DNA of 64,000 bases, from NCBI GenBank assembly GCA_045544955.1, contig JAZPZY010000041.1, forward strand, positions 9,048 through 73,047. Reading direction: 5' to 3'. The DNA is from SIG701 sp045544955. Lineage in GTDB: Bacteria > Bacillota > Clostridia > Oscillospirales > CAG-272. Of the stretch, positions 9,381-17,927 are shown one piece after another. The stretch's first letter is position 1. Each line of letters starts with the position of its first letter. Both the position numbers and the translations under genes were made by a program. The notes under the pieces were generated by a model that was not told the DNA's origin, did not search any database, and saw nothing but the letters and a program-made list of their open reading frames with translations.

Positions 9381-9470
9381 CGGAGAAGGAGAGATTTGAA
9401 CTCTCGCGCCGGTTAAATCCGGCCTACACCCTTAGCAGGGGCGCCTCTTCGGCCTCTTGAGTACTTCTCC
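9381..9470 (-). tRNA. tRNA-Ser (anticodon GCU)
   Basis: On the minus strand a 90-nt class II tRNA folds with acceptor stem GGAGAAG/CTTCTCC and discriminator G, anticodon loop CTGCTAA (anticodon GCU, reading AGC/AGU serine codons), a long variable arm (GGCCGGatttaaCCGGC), and the T arm GAGAG-TTCAAAT-CTCTC. CCA is not encoded. It has its own promoter (9510-9538) and terminator (9353-9370), so it is a single-gene transcription unit. Confidence 0.96.
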
Positions 9471-9509
9471 ACAGGCAAGCACGGCTCTCTCAAAGATGCT
9501 TGCCCAATT

Positions 9510-9538
9510 ATTATATAAAAATCCGGCGTGTTTGTCAA
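9510..9538 (-). promoter_or_regulatory. Sigma-A promoter of tRNA-Ser
   Basis: Minus strand TTGACA (9533-9538), 17-bp spacer, TATAAT (9510-9515): a perfect consensus promoter 40 bases before the tRNA, as expected for a stable RNA gene. Confidence 0.9.
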
Positions 9539-9651
9539 GGGCTTTGCGGGGATTTTTTCGTTTTTCTCCAAAGAAACGGTATGCAGAATACGACAAACGG
9601 GCATTTTTTCAAAAATATTTACATAAAATGCTCATAATGGCAAAAAACCAT

Positions 9652-9680
9652 TTGACTTTTGCCGCAAAAACGAGTACAAT
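9652..9680 (+). promoter_or_regulatory. Sigma-A promoter of the transketolase genes
   Basis: TTGACT (9652-9657), 17-bp spacer, TACAAT (9675-9680), about 49 bases before the transketolase start codon. Confidence 0.85.
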
Positions 9681-9728
9681 AGAATGAAAACAATTTTTTC
9701 AAATTTCAACTTCTGTTGGAGGTTTATA

Positions 9729-10553
9729 ATGGACAAGCAGAGAAAAACTGAACTTGCCGAGATCGCACGCCGTGTGCGTGTCGGTATCGTCGATGCAGTC
9801 TATTCCGCAAACAGCGGCCATCCCGGCGGATCCCTCTCTATTGCGGACGTTCTCACCTATCTCTATTTTGAAGAGATGAACGTGGATCCCGCAAAGCAGG
9901 ATGATCCCGACCGCGACCGCTTCGTACTGTCAAAGGGTCACTGCGCACCCGGCCTGTACTCCGTACTGGCGCAGCGCGGCTACATCCCCGTGGAGGATCT
10001 GAAGACCTTCCGTAAGACCACGAGCTATCTGCAGGGCCATCCGGACCGCAAGCACACCCCCGGCGTTGAGATGACCTCCGGTTCTCTCGGCCAGGGCGTA
10101 TCCGTTGCCGCCGGTATGGCACTTGCCGCCAAGATCGACAATTCTGCCCGCCGTGTGTACGCCATCATGGGCGACGGCGAGAGTGAAGAGGGACAGGTTT
10201 GGGAGGCAGCTATGTTTGCCGGCCACTATCACCTTGACAACCTTTGCTTCATTCTGGATTTGAACGGTCTGCAGATCGACGGTTCTCTTGATCAGGTTAT
10301 GGATCCCCGTCCTCACGATGCAAAGTTTGCCGCATTCGGATGGAACGTGATCACCGTAAACGCACACGATTTTGACGAGCTGGAGGCCGCATTCAAGGCC
10401 GCCCGTGCCTGCAAGGGCAAGCCCACCGTTATTATCCAGAACAGCGTAAAGGGTAAGGGCGTTTCCTTCATGGAGAACGACTGCGGTTGGCACGGTAAGG
10501 CTCCCAACGCCGAAGAATACGAGATCGCCATGAAAGATCTCGGTGAGAGATAA
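9729..10553 (+). CDS. Transketolase, N-terminal (thiamine diphosphate-binding) subunit
   Basis: A 274-residue subunit of the split transketolase common in Clostridia. It carries the ThDP-binding signature: NSGHPGGSLS near residue 26, LGQGVSVAAGMALA near residue 120, and the GDGESEEGQVWE...N motif near residue 145. With the next gene it forms the enzyme that moves two-carbon units in the non-oxidative pentose phosphate pathway. I chose ATG 9729 because GGAGG lies 8 bases upstream; an in-frame ATG 45 bases earlier lies inside the likely leader. The partner subunit starts 19 bases after the stop. Confidence 0.95.
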   Translation: MDKQRKTELAEIARRVRVGIVDAVYSANSGHPGGSLSIADVLTYLYFEEMNVDPAKQDDPDRDRFVLSKGHCAPGLYSVLAQRGYIPVEDLKTFRKTTSYLQGHPDRKHTPGVEMTSGSLGQGVSVAAGMALAAKIDNSARRVYAIMGDGESEEGQVWEAAMFAGHYHLDNLCFILDLNGLQIDGSLDQVMDPRPHDAKFAAFGWNVITVNAHDFDELEAAFKAARACKGKPTVIIQNSVKGKGVSFMENDCGWHGKAPNAEEYEIAMKDLGER

Positions 10554-10572
10554 TCGAAAGGACGAATGAACA

Positions 10573-11514
10573 ATGGCTGATAAAATTGCTACACGTGAAT
10601 CCTACGGTAAAGCACTTGCCGAGTTCGGTGCGAAGTATGAGAATCTCGTCGTCCTCGACGCAGACCTGGCTGCCGCTACCAAGACCGGTACGTTCAAGAA
10701 GGCTTTCCCGGATCGCTTCTTCAACTGCGGTATCGCAGAAAACAACATGATCGACGTAGCCGTCGGTCTGGCTCTGTCCGGCAAGATCCCCTTTGCCTCT
10801 TCTTTTGCAATGTTTGCCGCCGGCCGCTCCTTTGAGCAGGTGCGCAACTCCGTTGGCTATGCACATACCAACGTAAAGATCGGTGCTACCCACGCCGGCA
10901 TTACCGTCGGTGAGGACGGCGCTACCCACCAGTGCAACGAGGACATCGCTCTTATGCGTACGATCCCCGGCATGACGATCCTGAACCCTGCCGACGATAC
11001 CGAGGCTCGCCTGGCTGTGGAAGCCGCCATCAAGATGGAGGGCCCCTGCTACCTCAGATTCGGCCGTATGGCAGTGCCGGTACTGTTTGGCGCCGACCAC
11101 AAGTTTGAGATCGGTAAAGGCGTAAAGCTGGCAGAGGGTACGGACGTATCCCTCATCGCTACCGGTATCGAAGTGGAGCAGGCTCTGGCTGCCCGTGAAC
11201 TGCTGGCCGCTGAAGGCATCTCCGCTTCCGTTGTGAACATCCACACCATCAAGCCCCTGGACGAGGCTCTCGTTGTGGCTGAAGCACAGAAGACCGGCTG
11301 CGTAGTCACCTGTGAGGAGCATTCCATCATCGGTGGTCTGGGCGGTGCCGTTGCCGAGTGCCTTTCCGAGAAGTGCCCCGTTCCCGTACTCCGCGTCGGT
11401 GTGCAGGACGTGTTCGGCCGTTCCGGCCCGGCGAAAGAACTGGTTTCCTACTTCGGTCTGGATGCCGCCGCCATTGCCGCTAAGGCAAAAGCTGCCGTGG
11501 CACTGAAGAAATAA
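10573..11514 (+). CDS. Transketolase, C-terminal subunit
   Basis: A 313-residue protein carrying the pyrimidine-binding and C-terminal domains of transketolase (FNCGIAENNMIDVAVGLALSG near residue 54, GATHQCNEDIALMRTIP near residue 116, and EEHSIIGGLGGAVAE near residue 250). It pairs with the upstream N-terminal subunit to make the functional cytosolic enzyme. Length is normal for split transketolase. The two genes form a two-gene operon with a promoter at 9652 and a terminator at 11525. Confidence 0.95.
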   Translation: MADKIATRESYGKALAEFGAKYENLVVLDADLAAATKTGTFKKAFPDRFFNCGIAENNMIDVAVGLALSGKIPFASSFAMFAAGRSFEQVRNSVGYAHTNVKIGATHAGITVGEDGATHQCNEDIALMRTIPGMTILNPADDTEARLAVEAAIKMEGPCYLRFGRMAVPVLFGADHKFEIGKGVKLAEGTDVSLIATGIEVEQALAARELLAAEGISASVVNIHTIKPLDEALVVAEAQKTGCVVTCEEHSIIGGLGGAVAECLSEKCPVPVLRVGVQDVFGRSGPAKELVSYFGLDAAAIAAKAKAAVALKK

Positions 11515-11524
11515 GATTCTTTCC

Positions 11525-11548
11525 GGGGCTGCCGAAATCGGCAGCCCC
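11525..11548 (+). terminator. Terminator of the transketolase operon
   Basis: Perfect 10-bp stem GGGGCTGCCG/CGGCAGCCCC with loop AAAT, followed by GATTTCCTCTGTTT. It lies 10 bases after the stop codon. Confidence 0.8.
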
Positions 11549-11585
11549 GATTTCCTCTGTTTACTATTATCTGAAGGAGACGCAT

Positions 11586-12782
11586 ATGCTGTATTCCGCC
11601 TATATTTGGGACTTTGACGGAACGCTGTTTGATTCCTACCCCCACGTTATCGCCGCATTTGAAAAGGTGCTTGACCGGCACGGTATTCCTTACGATCACG
11701 AAACGGTTACGGAAAAACTGTACATCCATTTTAACGCGGCCGCCAAGGCATATAATCTGACAAAAGAGCAGTTTCAGGAGTTTGTTACTCTGGCGTTCCA
11801 GATCGGCTACCGCCCGTTCGTTACCGTGTATCCCGGAGCGGCGGCGGTGCTTCGTGCTATCACGGAAAACGGGGGCAAAAACTATCTCTACACCCATCGG
11901 AATCAGAGTGCGGGGGCGTACCTCCGCCTGTTCGGACTGGATAAGTATTTTTCCGGCATCGTGGATTCCACCATGCATTTCCCCGATAAGCCCGCACCGG
12001 ACGCTATCGAGTTCATTCTCACCCGGTACGGCCTTGATAAAGACAAAACGGTGATGGTGGGCGATCGGGAGATCGACGTGCTTGCCGGCAAAAACGCCGG
12101 ATGCCGCGGCTGTTTGCTGGTTACCCATCCCCTGGACGAAACGGCTACCGTGGCCGCACATACGGTGCACTCCCTGCCGGAGCTTGCCGCCGCGTGTGAC
12201 ATTCCCTTTGATCCTTCGGACGTGCTCTCCCCGGCGGATGCCGCCAATCTCCGGGACGAGGCATCTGCCGCCGCACGGGAGCTTTGCGAGGCGGCGCACC
12301 TCACCGCCGGGCAGACGGTGGTGGTGGGCTGCTCCACCAGCGAGATCACCGGAGAGCGGATCGGCTCCTCCTCCACGCCGGAGGCGGCGGACGCCGTGTT
12401 CGCCGGTCTGTACGAGGTGTTCTCCGAAAAGGGCATCCATATAGCCGCCCAGTGCTGTGAGCATCTGAACCGCGCCCTCATTATCGACCGCGCCGCCCTT
12501 CACGGGGAGGAGATCGTAAACGTGGTTCCCATGCCGAAAGCCGGGGGCTCCTTTGCAGTGGCGGCCTATACGGGTTTTCCCGATCCGGTGGCTATATCCG
12601 AGATCAGAGCCGATGCAGGCCTTGATATCGGCGGCACCATGATCGGCATGCACCTGAAACGGGTGGCCGTGCCGCTCCGCCTGGAGACGAAAACCATCGG
12701 CAAGGCAAGCCTTGCCGCCGCCCGCGTCCGTCCGCCCTTTGCCGGCGGCGAGCGCGCCGTGTACGATATGGATCTTTTGTGA
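11586..12782 (+). CDS. HAD-superfamily hydrolase fused to a UPF0340 (DUF436) domain
   Basis: A 398-residue two-domain protein. Residues 1-205 are a HAD phosphatase of the phosphoglycolate phosphatase/PGMB type: DFDGTLFDS near residue 10, YTHRN near residue 101, and GDREIDVLAGKNAG near residue 157. Residues about 215-398 match the UPF0340/TIGR01440 family (YwlG-like), with VVGCSTSEITGERIG, QCCEHLNRALI, VVPMPKAGGSF and GGTMIGMHLKRVAVPLR. The two parts are normally separate proteins. The reading frame is continuous with no sign of a frameshift. The UPF0340 domain has no established activity that I know; the phosphatase acts on an unknown small phosphate ester. A ribosome site (GAAGGAG) precedes ATG 11586. 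Confidence 0.88.
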   Translation: MLYSAYIWDFDGTLFDSYPHVIAAFEKVLDRHGIPYDHETVTEKLYIHFNAAAKAYNLTKEQFQEFVTLAFQIGYRPFVTVYPGAAAVLRAITENGGKNYLYTHRNQSAGAYLRLFGLDKYFSGIVDSTMHFPDKPAPDAIEFILTRYGLDKDKTVMVGDREIDVLAGKNAGCRGCLLVTHPLDETATVAAHTVHSLPELAAACDIPFDPSDVLSPADAANLRDEASAAARELCEAAHLTAGQTVVVGCSTSEITGERIGSSSTPEAADAVFAGLYEVFSEKGIHIAAQCCEHLNRALIIDRAALHGEEIVNVVPMPKAGGSFAVAAYTGFPDPVAISEIRADAGLDIGGTMIGMHLKRVAVPLRLETKTIGKASLAAARVRPPFAGGERAVYDMDLL

Positions 12783-12790
12783 AAATGAGA

Positions 12791-12821
12791 CCGGGGCATC
12801 ACGTAAAGCGTGATGCCCCGG
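12791..12821. terminator. Convergent bidirectional terminator
   Basis: Perfect 13-bp stem CCGGGGCATCACG/CGTGATGCCCCGG with a 5-base loop, followed on the plus strand by GATTTTTCATT. It separates the plus-strand HAD-UPF0340 gene from the minus-strand amidohydrolase gene, whose stop codon is at 12830. Confidence 0.88.
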
Positions 12822-12829
12822 ATTTTTCA

Positions 12830-13594
12830 TTATTTGAACAGCAGATCGTACCCGTTGTTCCAGAAAATCGCTTCCAGCTCGTCTTCGGTGCGGCAGTCCC
12901 GTTCCACCGCACGGATAAACCGATCGCCCAGATAGCCCGGGAAATCACTGCCGTAGAGAATGCGGTCTTTGCCGACCGCATCAATGGCGTCGCGCACGAA
13001 ATTCTCCCGATCGTCTGCGTGGCCGGAAACGTCAAACCATACGTTGTCACACTGCTTCATTACGTCCACCTGCACGTCGAAATCCTTGGCGGAGATATGC
13101 GCCGCCACGATCTTCAGCGTCTTGTGCCGATTGGCAAAGGCAATGATGTCCGGATAGGTAGTGGGATGTATGCTTACCACCATGTTCCGCCGTGCCGCCT
13201 CCTCCCAGATGGCGTCCGCTTCGGGGACGGCGAGCGCATTGTACTGCATCATGTAGGGTACAAGCTCACCGAGCAGTTTTACACCCTTTGCCGCGTACTT
13301 TTCGATCTCCGCGAGCGAAAGCTCAACGAATGCGGGATGGACGTGAATGCCCGGCACGAAGAAGTCGGGATACGCCTCGTGCATTTCGTACGCCTCGGCG
13401 TTGAGGCGCGGGATGATCTCCTCGTAATCCGCAAGCGGACGGCGCGAGTCCGCGCGGCGGATCGTCGAGCCGGCGGCGAGAGATACGCCCATCCCGTTCA
13501 GTTCACGGACGTACCGATCGGGTGTCATGTGGTAGCCCCGCTCCGCGTCGTGATAATCGTAGCCCGGGTGGGTGTGGAAATCAAAAATCTTCAT
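12830..13594 (-). CDS. Amidohydrolase family 2 protein (metal-dependent TIM-barrel hydrolase)
   Basis: A 254-residue cytosolic protein beginning MKIFDFHTHPGYD, where FDFHTH supplies the H-x-H metal ligands. Later come IHVHPAFVE near residue 82, VSIHPTTYPD near residue 135, ILYGSDFPG near residue 215 (GSD: catalytic Asp), all typical of the amidohydrolase-2 group (decarboxylases and lactonases). The start was placed at 13594 because AAAGGAG lies 9 bases upstream; the open frame extends further but with no family similarity. It lies 23 bases after the N-acetyltransferase gene and is cotranscribed with it. The substrate is unknown. Confidence 0.85.
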   Translation of the reverse strand: MKIFDFHTHPGYDYHDAERGYHMTPDRYVRELNGMGVSLAAGSTIRRADSRRPLADYEEIIPRLNAEAYEMHEAYPDFFVPGIHVHPAFVELSLAEIEKYAAKGVKLLGELVPYMMQYNALAVPEADAIWEEAARRNMVVSIHPTTYPDIIAFANRHKTLKIVAAHISAKDFDVQVDVMKQCDNVWFDVSGHADDRENFVRDAIDAVGKDRILYGSDFPGYLGDRFIRAVERDCRTEDELEAIFWNNGYDLLFK

Positions 13595-13617
13595 GTTCGT
13601 CTTTCTCCTTTTTGCCT

Positions 13618-14376
13618 TTATATAATAATGCCGAATTGCTCTTTCAGAATCTGCCGGCGGTGTTCTTCGTCCCGGATGGGTGTCACGTCCACCGTGTCCC
13701 CGTCGAAGATGCGGAACTCGCCCTCTCTTATCGTCCGCCGTCCGGTGAGCGTCTGCACGCTGACGATGGGCGAGGCGAGGAAGGGAGAATCCGGTGCGTG
13801 CTGGCACCAGAAGTCCGTGGTGAGAAAATCGATCTCCGCCTGGGGCTCGTCGGTGAAGGCGTAGTAGGGACGCCATGCGTCGCCCTTCTTTTCCTCCACC
13901 ACCGTGCCGTAAAAGGGATGGGGTACGAGGCGCCACGTGCCGGCACGCTCCGTGAACGGCTCGTTCATTACGATGGGCAGAGGAACAAGCGGACAGGCAC
14001 CGCCCACGCCCACGTCGCAGAGATACTCCCGCCCGTCGGAGGCCCTGACGCGGAGAACCCGGTGCCGCCGCATGGGGATGGCGTCGCCCGCATCACGGAG
14101 AAACCGGGCGAAATGCTCCGTCACGGTAAATCCGATCTCACGGAGAAGCCAGGCGAACAGCCCGTTCAACTCAAAGCAGTAGCCGCCCCGTCCCCGGGTG
14201 ACTACTTTATCGTAGATGGCCTCGGGCGAAAGGGTGAACGGGATCCCCATCACCACGTCCATGGTCTCGTAGGGAACGTGCGTCAGATGGGCCGTCTGCA
14301 GAGCGGCCAGAGATGCCGGCGAGGTGTCCGGGACAAAGTCCACACCCATCCGCCGAAGATATGCGTCAATATTCAT
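13618..14376 (-). CDS. Arylamine N-acetyltransferase
   Basis: A 252-residue NAT enzyme transferring acetyl from acetyl-CoA to arylamines or hydrazines. The catalytic triad is visible: Cys67 in RGGYCFELN, His105 in RHRVLRV, Asp121 in CDVGVGG. The N-terminal LxxAHLTHVPYETMD is also family-typical. Length is a little below the usual 260-280. A ribosome site (GGGAGGG) lies just upstream and a promoter reads into it at 14415-14443. It is the first gene of a two-gene minus-strand operon with the amidohydrolase. Confidence 0.92.
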   Translation of the reverse strand: MNIDAYLRRMGVDFVPDTSPASLAALQTAHLTHVPYETMDVVMGIPFTLSPEAIYDKVVTRGRGGYCFELNGLFAWLLREIGFTVTEHFARFLRDAGDAIPMRRHRVLRVRASDGREYLCDVGVGGACPLVPLPIVMNEPFTERAGTWRLVPHPFYGTVVEEKKGDAWRPYYAFTDEPQAEIDFLTTDFWCQHAPDSPFLASPIVSVQTLTGRRTIREGEFRIFDGDTVDVTPIRDEEHRRQILKEQFGIII

Positions 14377-14414
14377 ACAGCCCTCCCGGGGATATTTGAT
14401 TTCTTTACAGGAGT

Positions 14415-14443
14415 ATTCTACTATAAAATTCCGCCGATTGCAA
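14415..14443 (-). promoter_or_regulatory. Promoter of the NAT-amidohydrolase operon
   Basis: Minus strand TTGCAA (14438-14443), 17-bp spacer, TAGAAT (14415-14420), about 39 bases before the NAT start. Confidence 0.7.
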
Positions 14444-14514
14444 GAGGAATCGGGCGGTCCGTGGAGGTATCTTATAAAAATTTACATTCAGTACTGGATT
14501 TTGCACGCCCCGTG

Positions 14515-14523
14515 TGCTATACT
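14515..14523 (+). promoter_or_regulatory. Extended -10 promoter upstream of lipoprotein/cysteine desulfurase
   Basis: TGCTATACT is an extended -10 element (TGN-TATACT) 52 bases before the start codon. No good -35 lies at 16-18 bp, as is common with extended -10 promoters. Confidence 0.55.
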
Positions 14524-14574
14524 TATTACAGTTTTTTCATACCGATTATTTTCATCTGACGGAGGATGCTTCCC

Positions 14575-15102
14575 ATGCAGAAAAAACGTATTCTTTCCGC
14601 CCTTGTCGCGGCGGTTATTCTCTTTTCTTTCACCGCCTGCGGCGTGGATCCCGACGTGCCCTACGGCATGAAGCGCGCCTCAGAGGAACTCTGTGAATAC
14701 GCACTGTTTATTCCCGAGGAATGGGTGGTGAACCAGACCGGCGCCGCCACGGCGGCGTATAAATCCGCATCCGATCCCACCAGCGTGTCCGTGATGAGCT
14801 GGACGATGCCCTACGCCGATTCCTCCGTGTCCGAGTGGTGGAAAGGGTACGAGGAATCCTTCTCTCTCATCTTTACGGATTTTGCAGTGGAATCGGAACA
14901 GTCCGTTTTGCTGGGCGGCTCCCCTGCCACCAAATTCGTCTATACCGGCACGCTGGACGGCAATGCGTACCGCTACACTCAGTACGCCGCCGTGAAAAAC
15001 AGCGTTTTGTTCCTTTTGACCTTTACGGAGCTTGCGGATGCCGGTATTGACCACAGCGAGGATTTCTCCCGGATTCTGGAAAACTTCACCTGGACGAAAT
15101 AA
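14575..15102 (+). CDS. Small lipoprotein with PsbP/DcrB-like fold (putative)
   Basis: A 175-residue exported lipoprotein: MQKKRILSALVAAVILFSFTAC, lipid-modified Cys22, then a compact domain with LFIPEEWVVNQ near residue 45 and a C-terminal run of beta strands (KNSVLFLLTFTE) resembling PsbP/MOG1/DcrB-type domains found in Clostridia lipoproteins. The function is unknown. The start is ATG 14575, with GGAGG 9 bases upstream; an ATG at 14566 overlaps that site. Its stop is 2 bases before the cysteine desulfurase start, so the two are cotranscribed, although no functional link is evident. Confidence 0.7.
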   Translation: MQKKRILSALVAAVILFSFTACGVDPDVPYGMKRASEELCEYALFIPEEWVVNQTGAATAAYKSASDPTSVSVMSWTMPYADSSVSEWWKGYEESFSLIFTDFAVESEQSVLLGGSPATKFVYTGTLDGNAYRYTQYAAVKNSVLFLLTFTELADAGIDHSEDFSRILENFTWTK

Positions 15103-15104
15103 AG

Positions 15105-16277
15105 ATGATCTATTTTGACAATGCGGCCACCACCCGGCCGTGCCCGGAGGCCGTGGCCGCCGCGAGCGATGCCATGACGGTCCACTGGGCCAATCCCTCG
15201 TCCGTCCACGGCATGGGCAATGCGGCCAACGCCGTTCTTGCCGACAGCCGCAAAGCGGTGGCAAAGGCGTTGGGGCTCCGCCGGGAAACGGAGGGACGGG
15301 TGTTTTTCACCGGCTCCGGCACCGAGGGCGATAATTTAGCCGTTTTCGGCAGCGTGTACGCCAAAAAACGACCGCTCCGGGGCGATTATCGTGGGCGGAT
15401 CCTGACCACGGACAGCGAGCATCCGGCGGTGGAGGAGGCTATGCTGCGCCTGGAGGCGGACGGCTTTGAAGTCTGCCGTATCCCTACCCTTGGCGGGGCA
15501 CTGGATTTTGATTATATCGAATCCCACAGCGAGGGCGTGATTCTCGCCTCCCTTATGCTGGTGAATAACGAAACGGGGGCACTGTACGACGTGCGCCGTG
15601 CCTTTGATGCGATACGCCGGGGATCTCCGGACGCCGTTACCCATACCGATGCGGTGCAGGGCTTTATGAAGGTACGCTTTACCCCCGCCGCACTGGGTGC
15701 GGATATGGTAACGGTCAGTGCCCATAAGATCGGCGGCGTAAAGGGCGTAGGCGCCCTGTACGTGTCCGAGCCGATCCTGAAAGCGAAAAAACTGATCCCC
15801 GTGATCGCCGGCGGCGGCCAGGAGTACGGTATGCGCTCCGGTACGGAGAATCTGCCCGGCATTGCGGCCTTTGCTGCCGCCTGCCGCGTTTCCGCAGATC
15901 GCTTTTCCGATCACGCGGCGAAGATGGCCGATTTGCGTGCACGGATCCTGTCCGGGCTTTCCGCATCGGACGAGATTCGTGTGAATACGCCCGTGGCCGG
16001 CATAGACGGTATTCTGTCCGTCACCATGCCCGGTGTCCGCAGTGAGACGGTGCTGAACGATCTGTCCGCCCGGGGCATCTGCGTGTCCGCCGGCTCGGCC
16101 TGCTCCGCCCACGGTGTGAAAAAGGGCAATCGGGTACTTCAGGCTTTCGGCCTTTCCAGGGCGGAGGCGGATACCACCGTCCGCGTAAGTCTCGGCCCCG
16201 ATAATACGGAGGAGGAAGCGGACGCGCTGGTCCGTGCTCTTCTGGAAGTTGCATCCACCCGTCAGCGAGTGCGCTGA
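15105..16277 (+). CDS. Cysteine desulfurase (NifS/IscS-like, PLP-dependent)
   Basis: A 390-residue class V aminotransferase-fold enzyme that removes sulfur from cysteine for Fe-S cluster or thiolated-tRNA synthesis. MIYFDNAATTRP is the typical N-terminus, EHPAVEEA marks the PLP-stacking His, SAHKIGGVKGVGALYV holds the PLP lysine (K208), RSGTENLPGIAAF the substrate Arg, and SAGSACSAHG the sulfur-carrying Cys (C333). Length fits. It directly precedes MnmE, so a role in tRNA thiolation is plausible. It starts 2 bases after the lipoprotein stop and its ribosome site lies in that gene's end. Confidence 0.93.
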   Translation: MIYFDNAATTRPCPEAVAAASDAMTVHWANPSSVHGMGNAANAVLADSRKAVAKALGLRRETEGRVFFTGSGTEGDNLAVFGSVYAKKRPLRGDYRGRILTTDSEHPAVEEAMLRLEADGFEVCRIPTLGGALDFDYIESHSEGVILASLMLVNNETGALYDVRRAFDAIRRGSPDAVTHTDAVQGFMKVRFTPAALGADMVTVSAHKIGGVKGVGALYVSEPILKAKKLIPVIAGGGQEYGMRSGTENLPGIAAFAAACRVSADRFSDHAAKMADLRARILSGLSASDEIRVNTPVAGIDGILSVTMPGVRSETVLNDLSARGICVSAGSACSAHGVKKGNRVLQAFGLSRAEADTTVRVSLGPDNTEEEADALVRALLEVASTRQRVR

Positions 16278-16356
16278 CAAACCTGTGAGGAAGGAGATAC
16301 AGGAGAAAAAACGTAGGGGCTTTTTCGTTGCTTGCCCCCAGTTTGAAAGTTTTTGC

Positions 16357-16378
16357 GGCACTTTTTTCAAAAAGTGCC
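16357..16378. repeat. Type-A palindromic repeat, upstream of mnmE
   Basis: GGCACTTTTTTCAAAAAGTGCC, a 10-bp stem around a T-run/A-run centre, preceded by GAAAGTTTTTGC. It is one of ten related hairpins in this window (see the repeat findings). It lies 19 bases before the mnmE start. Confidence 0.75.
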
Positions 16379-16397
16379 ACGTTCTCCTTTTCTGTTT

Positions 16398-17777
16398 ATG
16401 TTTACTACAGTAGCGGCGGTGTCCACGCCCCCCGGCAAAGGCGGGATCGCGGTCATCCGCATAAGCGGCACGGACGCCGCAGCCGTGGCCGATCGGGTGT
16501 TCCGATGCGGCGGCGAACCGCTTTCTGCCCGTCCGGCGAGACAGGCGGTGTTCGGCCGGATCTGCCGGGGCGATACGCTCCTTGATACGGGCATTGCCAC
16601 CCTGTTCCGTGCACCGGCATCCTTTACCGGTGAGGACGTGGTGGAGATATCCTGCCACGGCGGTACCGCCGTTACCCGTGCGGTGCTTTCTGCCGTGCTG
16701 GAAGCAGGGGCGGAGATGGCCGGCCCCGGGGATTTTACCCGCCGTGCCTTCGTCAACGGCAAGATCACCCTGACCGAAGCGGAAGCCGTAGGCCTGCTCA
16801 TTGATGCGGATACGGAAACCCGCCGGGCCTTGGCGGCCGGTGCCATGGCCGGCAATATCACGAAAGAGACCGCATCCATTGCGGACAGTATCACGGGCGT
16901 TCTTTCCGCCCTGTACGCTGCCATCGACTATCCAGACGAGGACGTGGGCGACGAGGGAGAAAGGCAGATCGCCGGCGTTATCGATAGGGCGATCACCCGG
17001 CTTTCCGCCCTGCGTGCCACGTATAAGCAGGGCAGTGCCATTGCACACGGTATCCCTACCGTCATCGCCGGCGTGCCCAACAGCGGAAAAAGCTCCCTTT
17101 ACAACGCCCTTCTCGGCCGGGACGACGCCATCGTTACCGATATCCCCGGCACCACGAGAGACGTGCTCACCGCCGCCGCCGACGTGGGCGGTGTGACGCT
17201 CCTCCTCTCCGATACGGCGGGCATCCGCACCGATGCCGCCGACGCGGTGGAGCAGATCGGTGTCAGCCGCGCCAGGCAGAAGCTGACAGATGCGTCCCTT
17301 ATTCTGCTGGTGCTGGACGGCACGGTGCCTCCCTCGGCGGAATGTCGGGCACTGATTTCGGAGATGCCTGCCGGCACGCCGCTGATCGCCATTGTCAATA
17401 AGGCGGATATGGGCTGTGTCCTGTCGGAGGAAGACCGGGCAGCCATTGGAAATATCGCTCTTGAAACGGTGTATCTGTCCGCCAGGGACGGCCGGGGGAT
17501 GACAGATCTTACGGAGGCCATTGCCCGGATCGCCGGTACGGACGGGATTGACCTTGCAAACGATCCCGTGATCTGGGACGCACGGCAGGAAGCGGCGCTT
17601 GCCCGGGCGGAATCGGCACTTACCGAGGCGGCAGAGGCTCTTGCCGCCGGCGACCCCCCCGATGCGGTGTGTACCCTGTGCGAAAGTGCCGTCTCGGATA
17701 TTTCCGGTGTGGACGGACGTGCCGTGGACGAGACGATTATCGCAGGGATCTTTGCGCGCTTCTGTGTGGGAAAATAA
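16398..17777 (+). CDS. mnmE: tRNA uridine-5-carboxymethylaminomethyl modification GTPase MnmE
   Basis: A 459-residue GTPase that, with MnmG, modifies U34 of tRNAs. The N-terminal tetrahydrofolate-binding domain starts MFTTVAAVSTPPGKGGIAV; the G domain has GVPNSGKSSLYN (G1) near residue 225, DIPGTTRD (G2), DTAGIR (G3), NKAD (G4), and the protein ends in the conserved C-x-G-K motif (CVGK). I chose ATG 16398 because the family starts at MFTT; the open frame extends 15 codons upstream into the repeat hairpin. No Shine-Dalgarno sequence is visible before it, as for rlmH and rsmG in this window. Confidence 0.95.
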   Translation: MFTTVAAVSTPPGKGGIAVIRISGTDAAAVADRVFRCGGEPLSARPARQAVFGRICRGDTLLDTGIATLFRAPASFTGEDVVEISCHGGTAVTRAVLSAVLEAGAEMAGPGDFTRRAFVNGKITLTEAEAVGLLIDADTETRRALAAGAMAGNITKETASIADSITGVLSALYAAIDYPDEDVGDEGERQIAGVIDRAITRLSALRATYKQGSAIAHGIPTVIAGVPNSGKSSLYNALLGRDDAIVTDIPGTTRDVLTAAADVGGVTLLLSDTAGIRTDAADAVEQIGVSRARQKLTDASLILLVLDGTVPPSAECRALISEMPAGTPLIAIVNKADMGCVLSEEDRAAIGNIALETVYLSARDGRGMTDLTEAIARIAGTDGIDLANDPVIWDARQEAALARAESALTEAAEALAAGDPPDAVCTLCESAVSDISGVDGRAVDETIIAGIFARFCVGK

Positions 17778-17788
17778 AGGCGGTGGGC

Positions 17789-17808
17789 CAAGGGGATTTG
17801 TCCCCTTG
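17789..17808. other. Intergenic hairpin between mnmE and a lipoprotein gene
   Basis: CAAGGGGA/TCCCCTTG, 8-bp stem and 4-base loop, 12 bases after the mnmE stop. No T-run follows, so termination is uncertain. A second small stem (GGGC/GCCC, near 17820-17831) follows. Confidence 0.5.
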
Positions 17809-17927
17809 TGGGTTCTCGAGGGGCAACGCCCTTGGAATCCCGGCGTTTCTTTTGACAGCCCTGCACCCCCCTGTGCATAAATCCTTTTCGTGTATCATAT
17901 ACTAAATACAGCATGAGGAGTATATCT

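Noticed and set aside
9684..9728. Upstream in-frame ATG as the transketolase start
   Set aside because: It lies only 4 bases after the -10 box and has no ribosome site; the ATG at 9729 has GGAGG at proper spacing.
11586..12782. Frameshift joining two separate genes in the HAD-UPF0340 protein
   Set aside because: The frame is continuous, the linker near residues 205-215 is of normal length, and neither domain is truncated.
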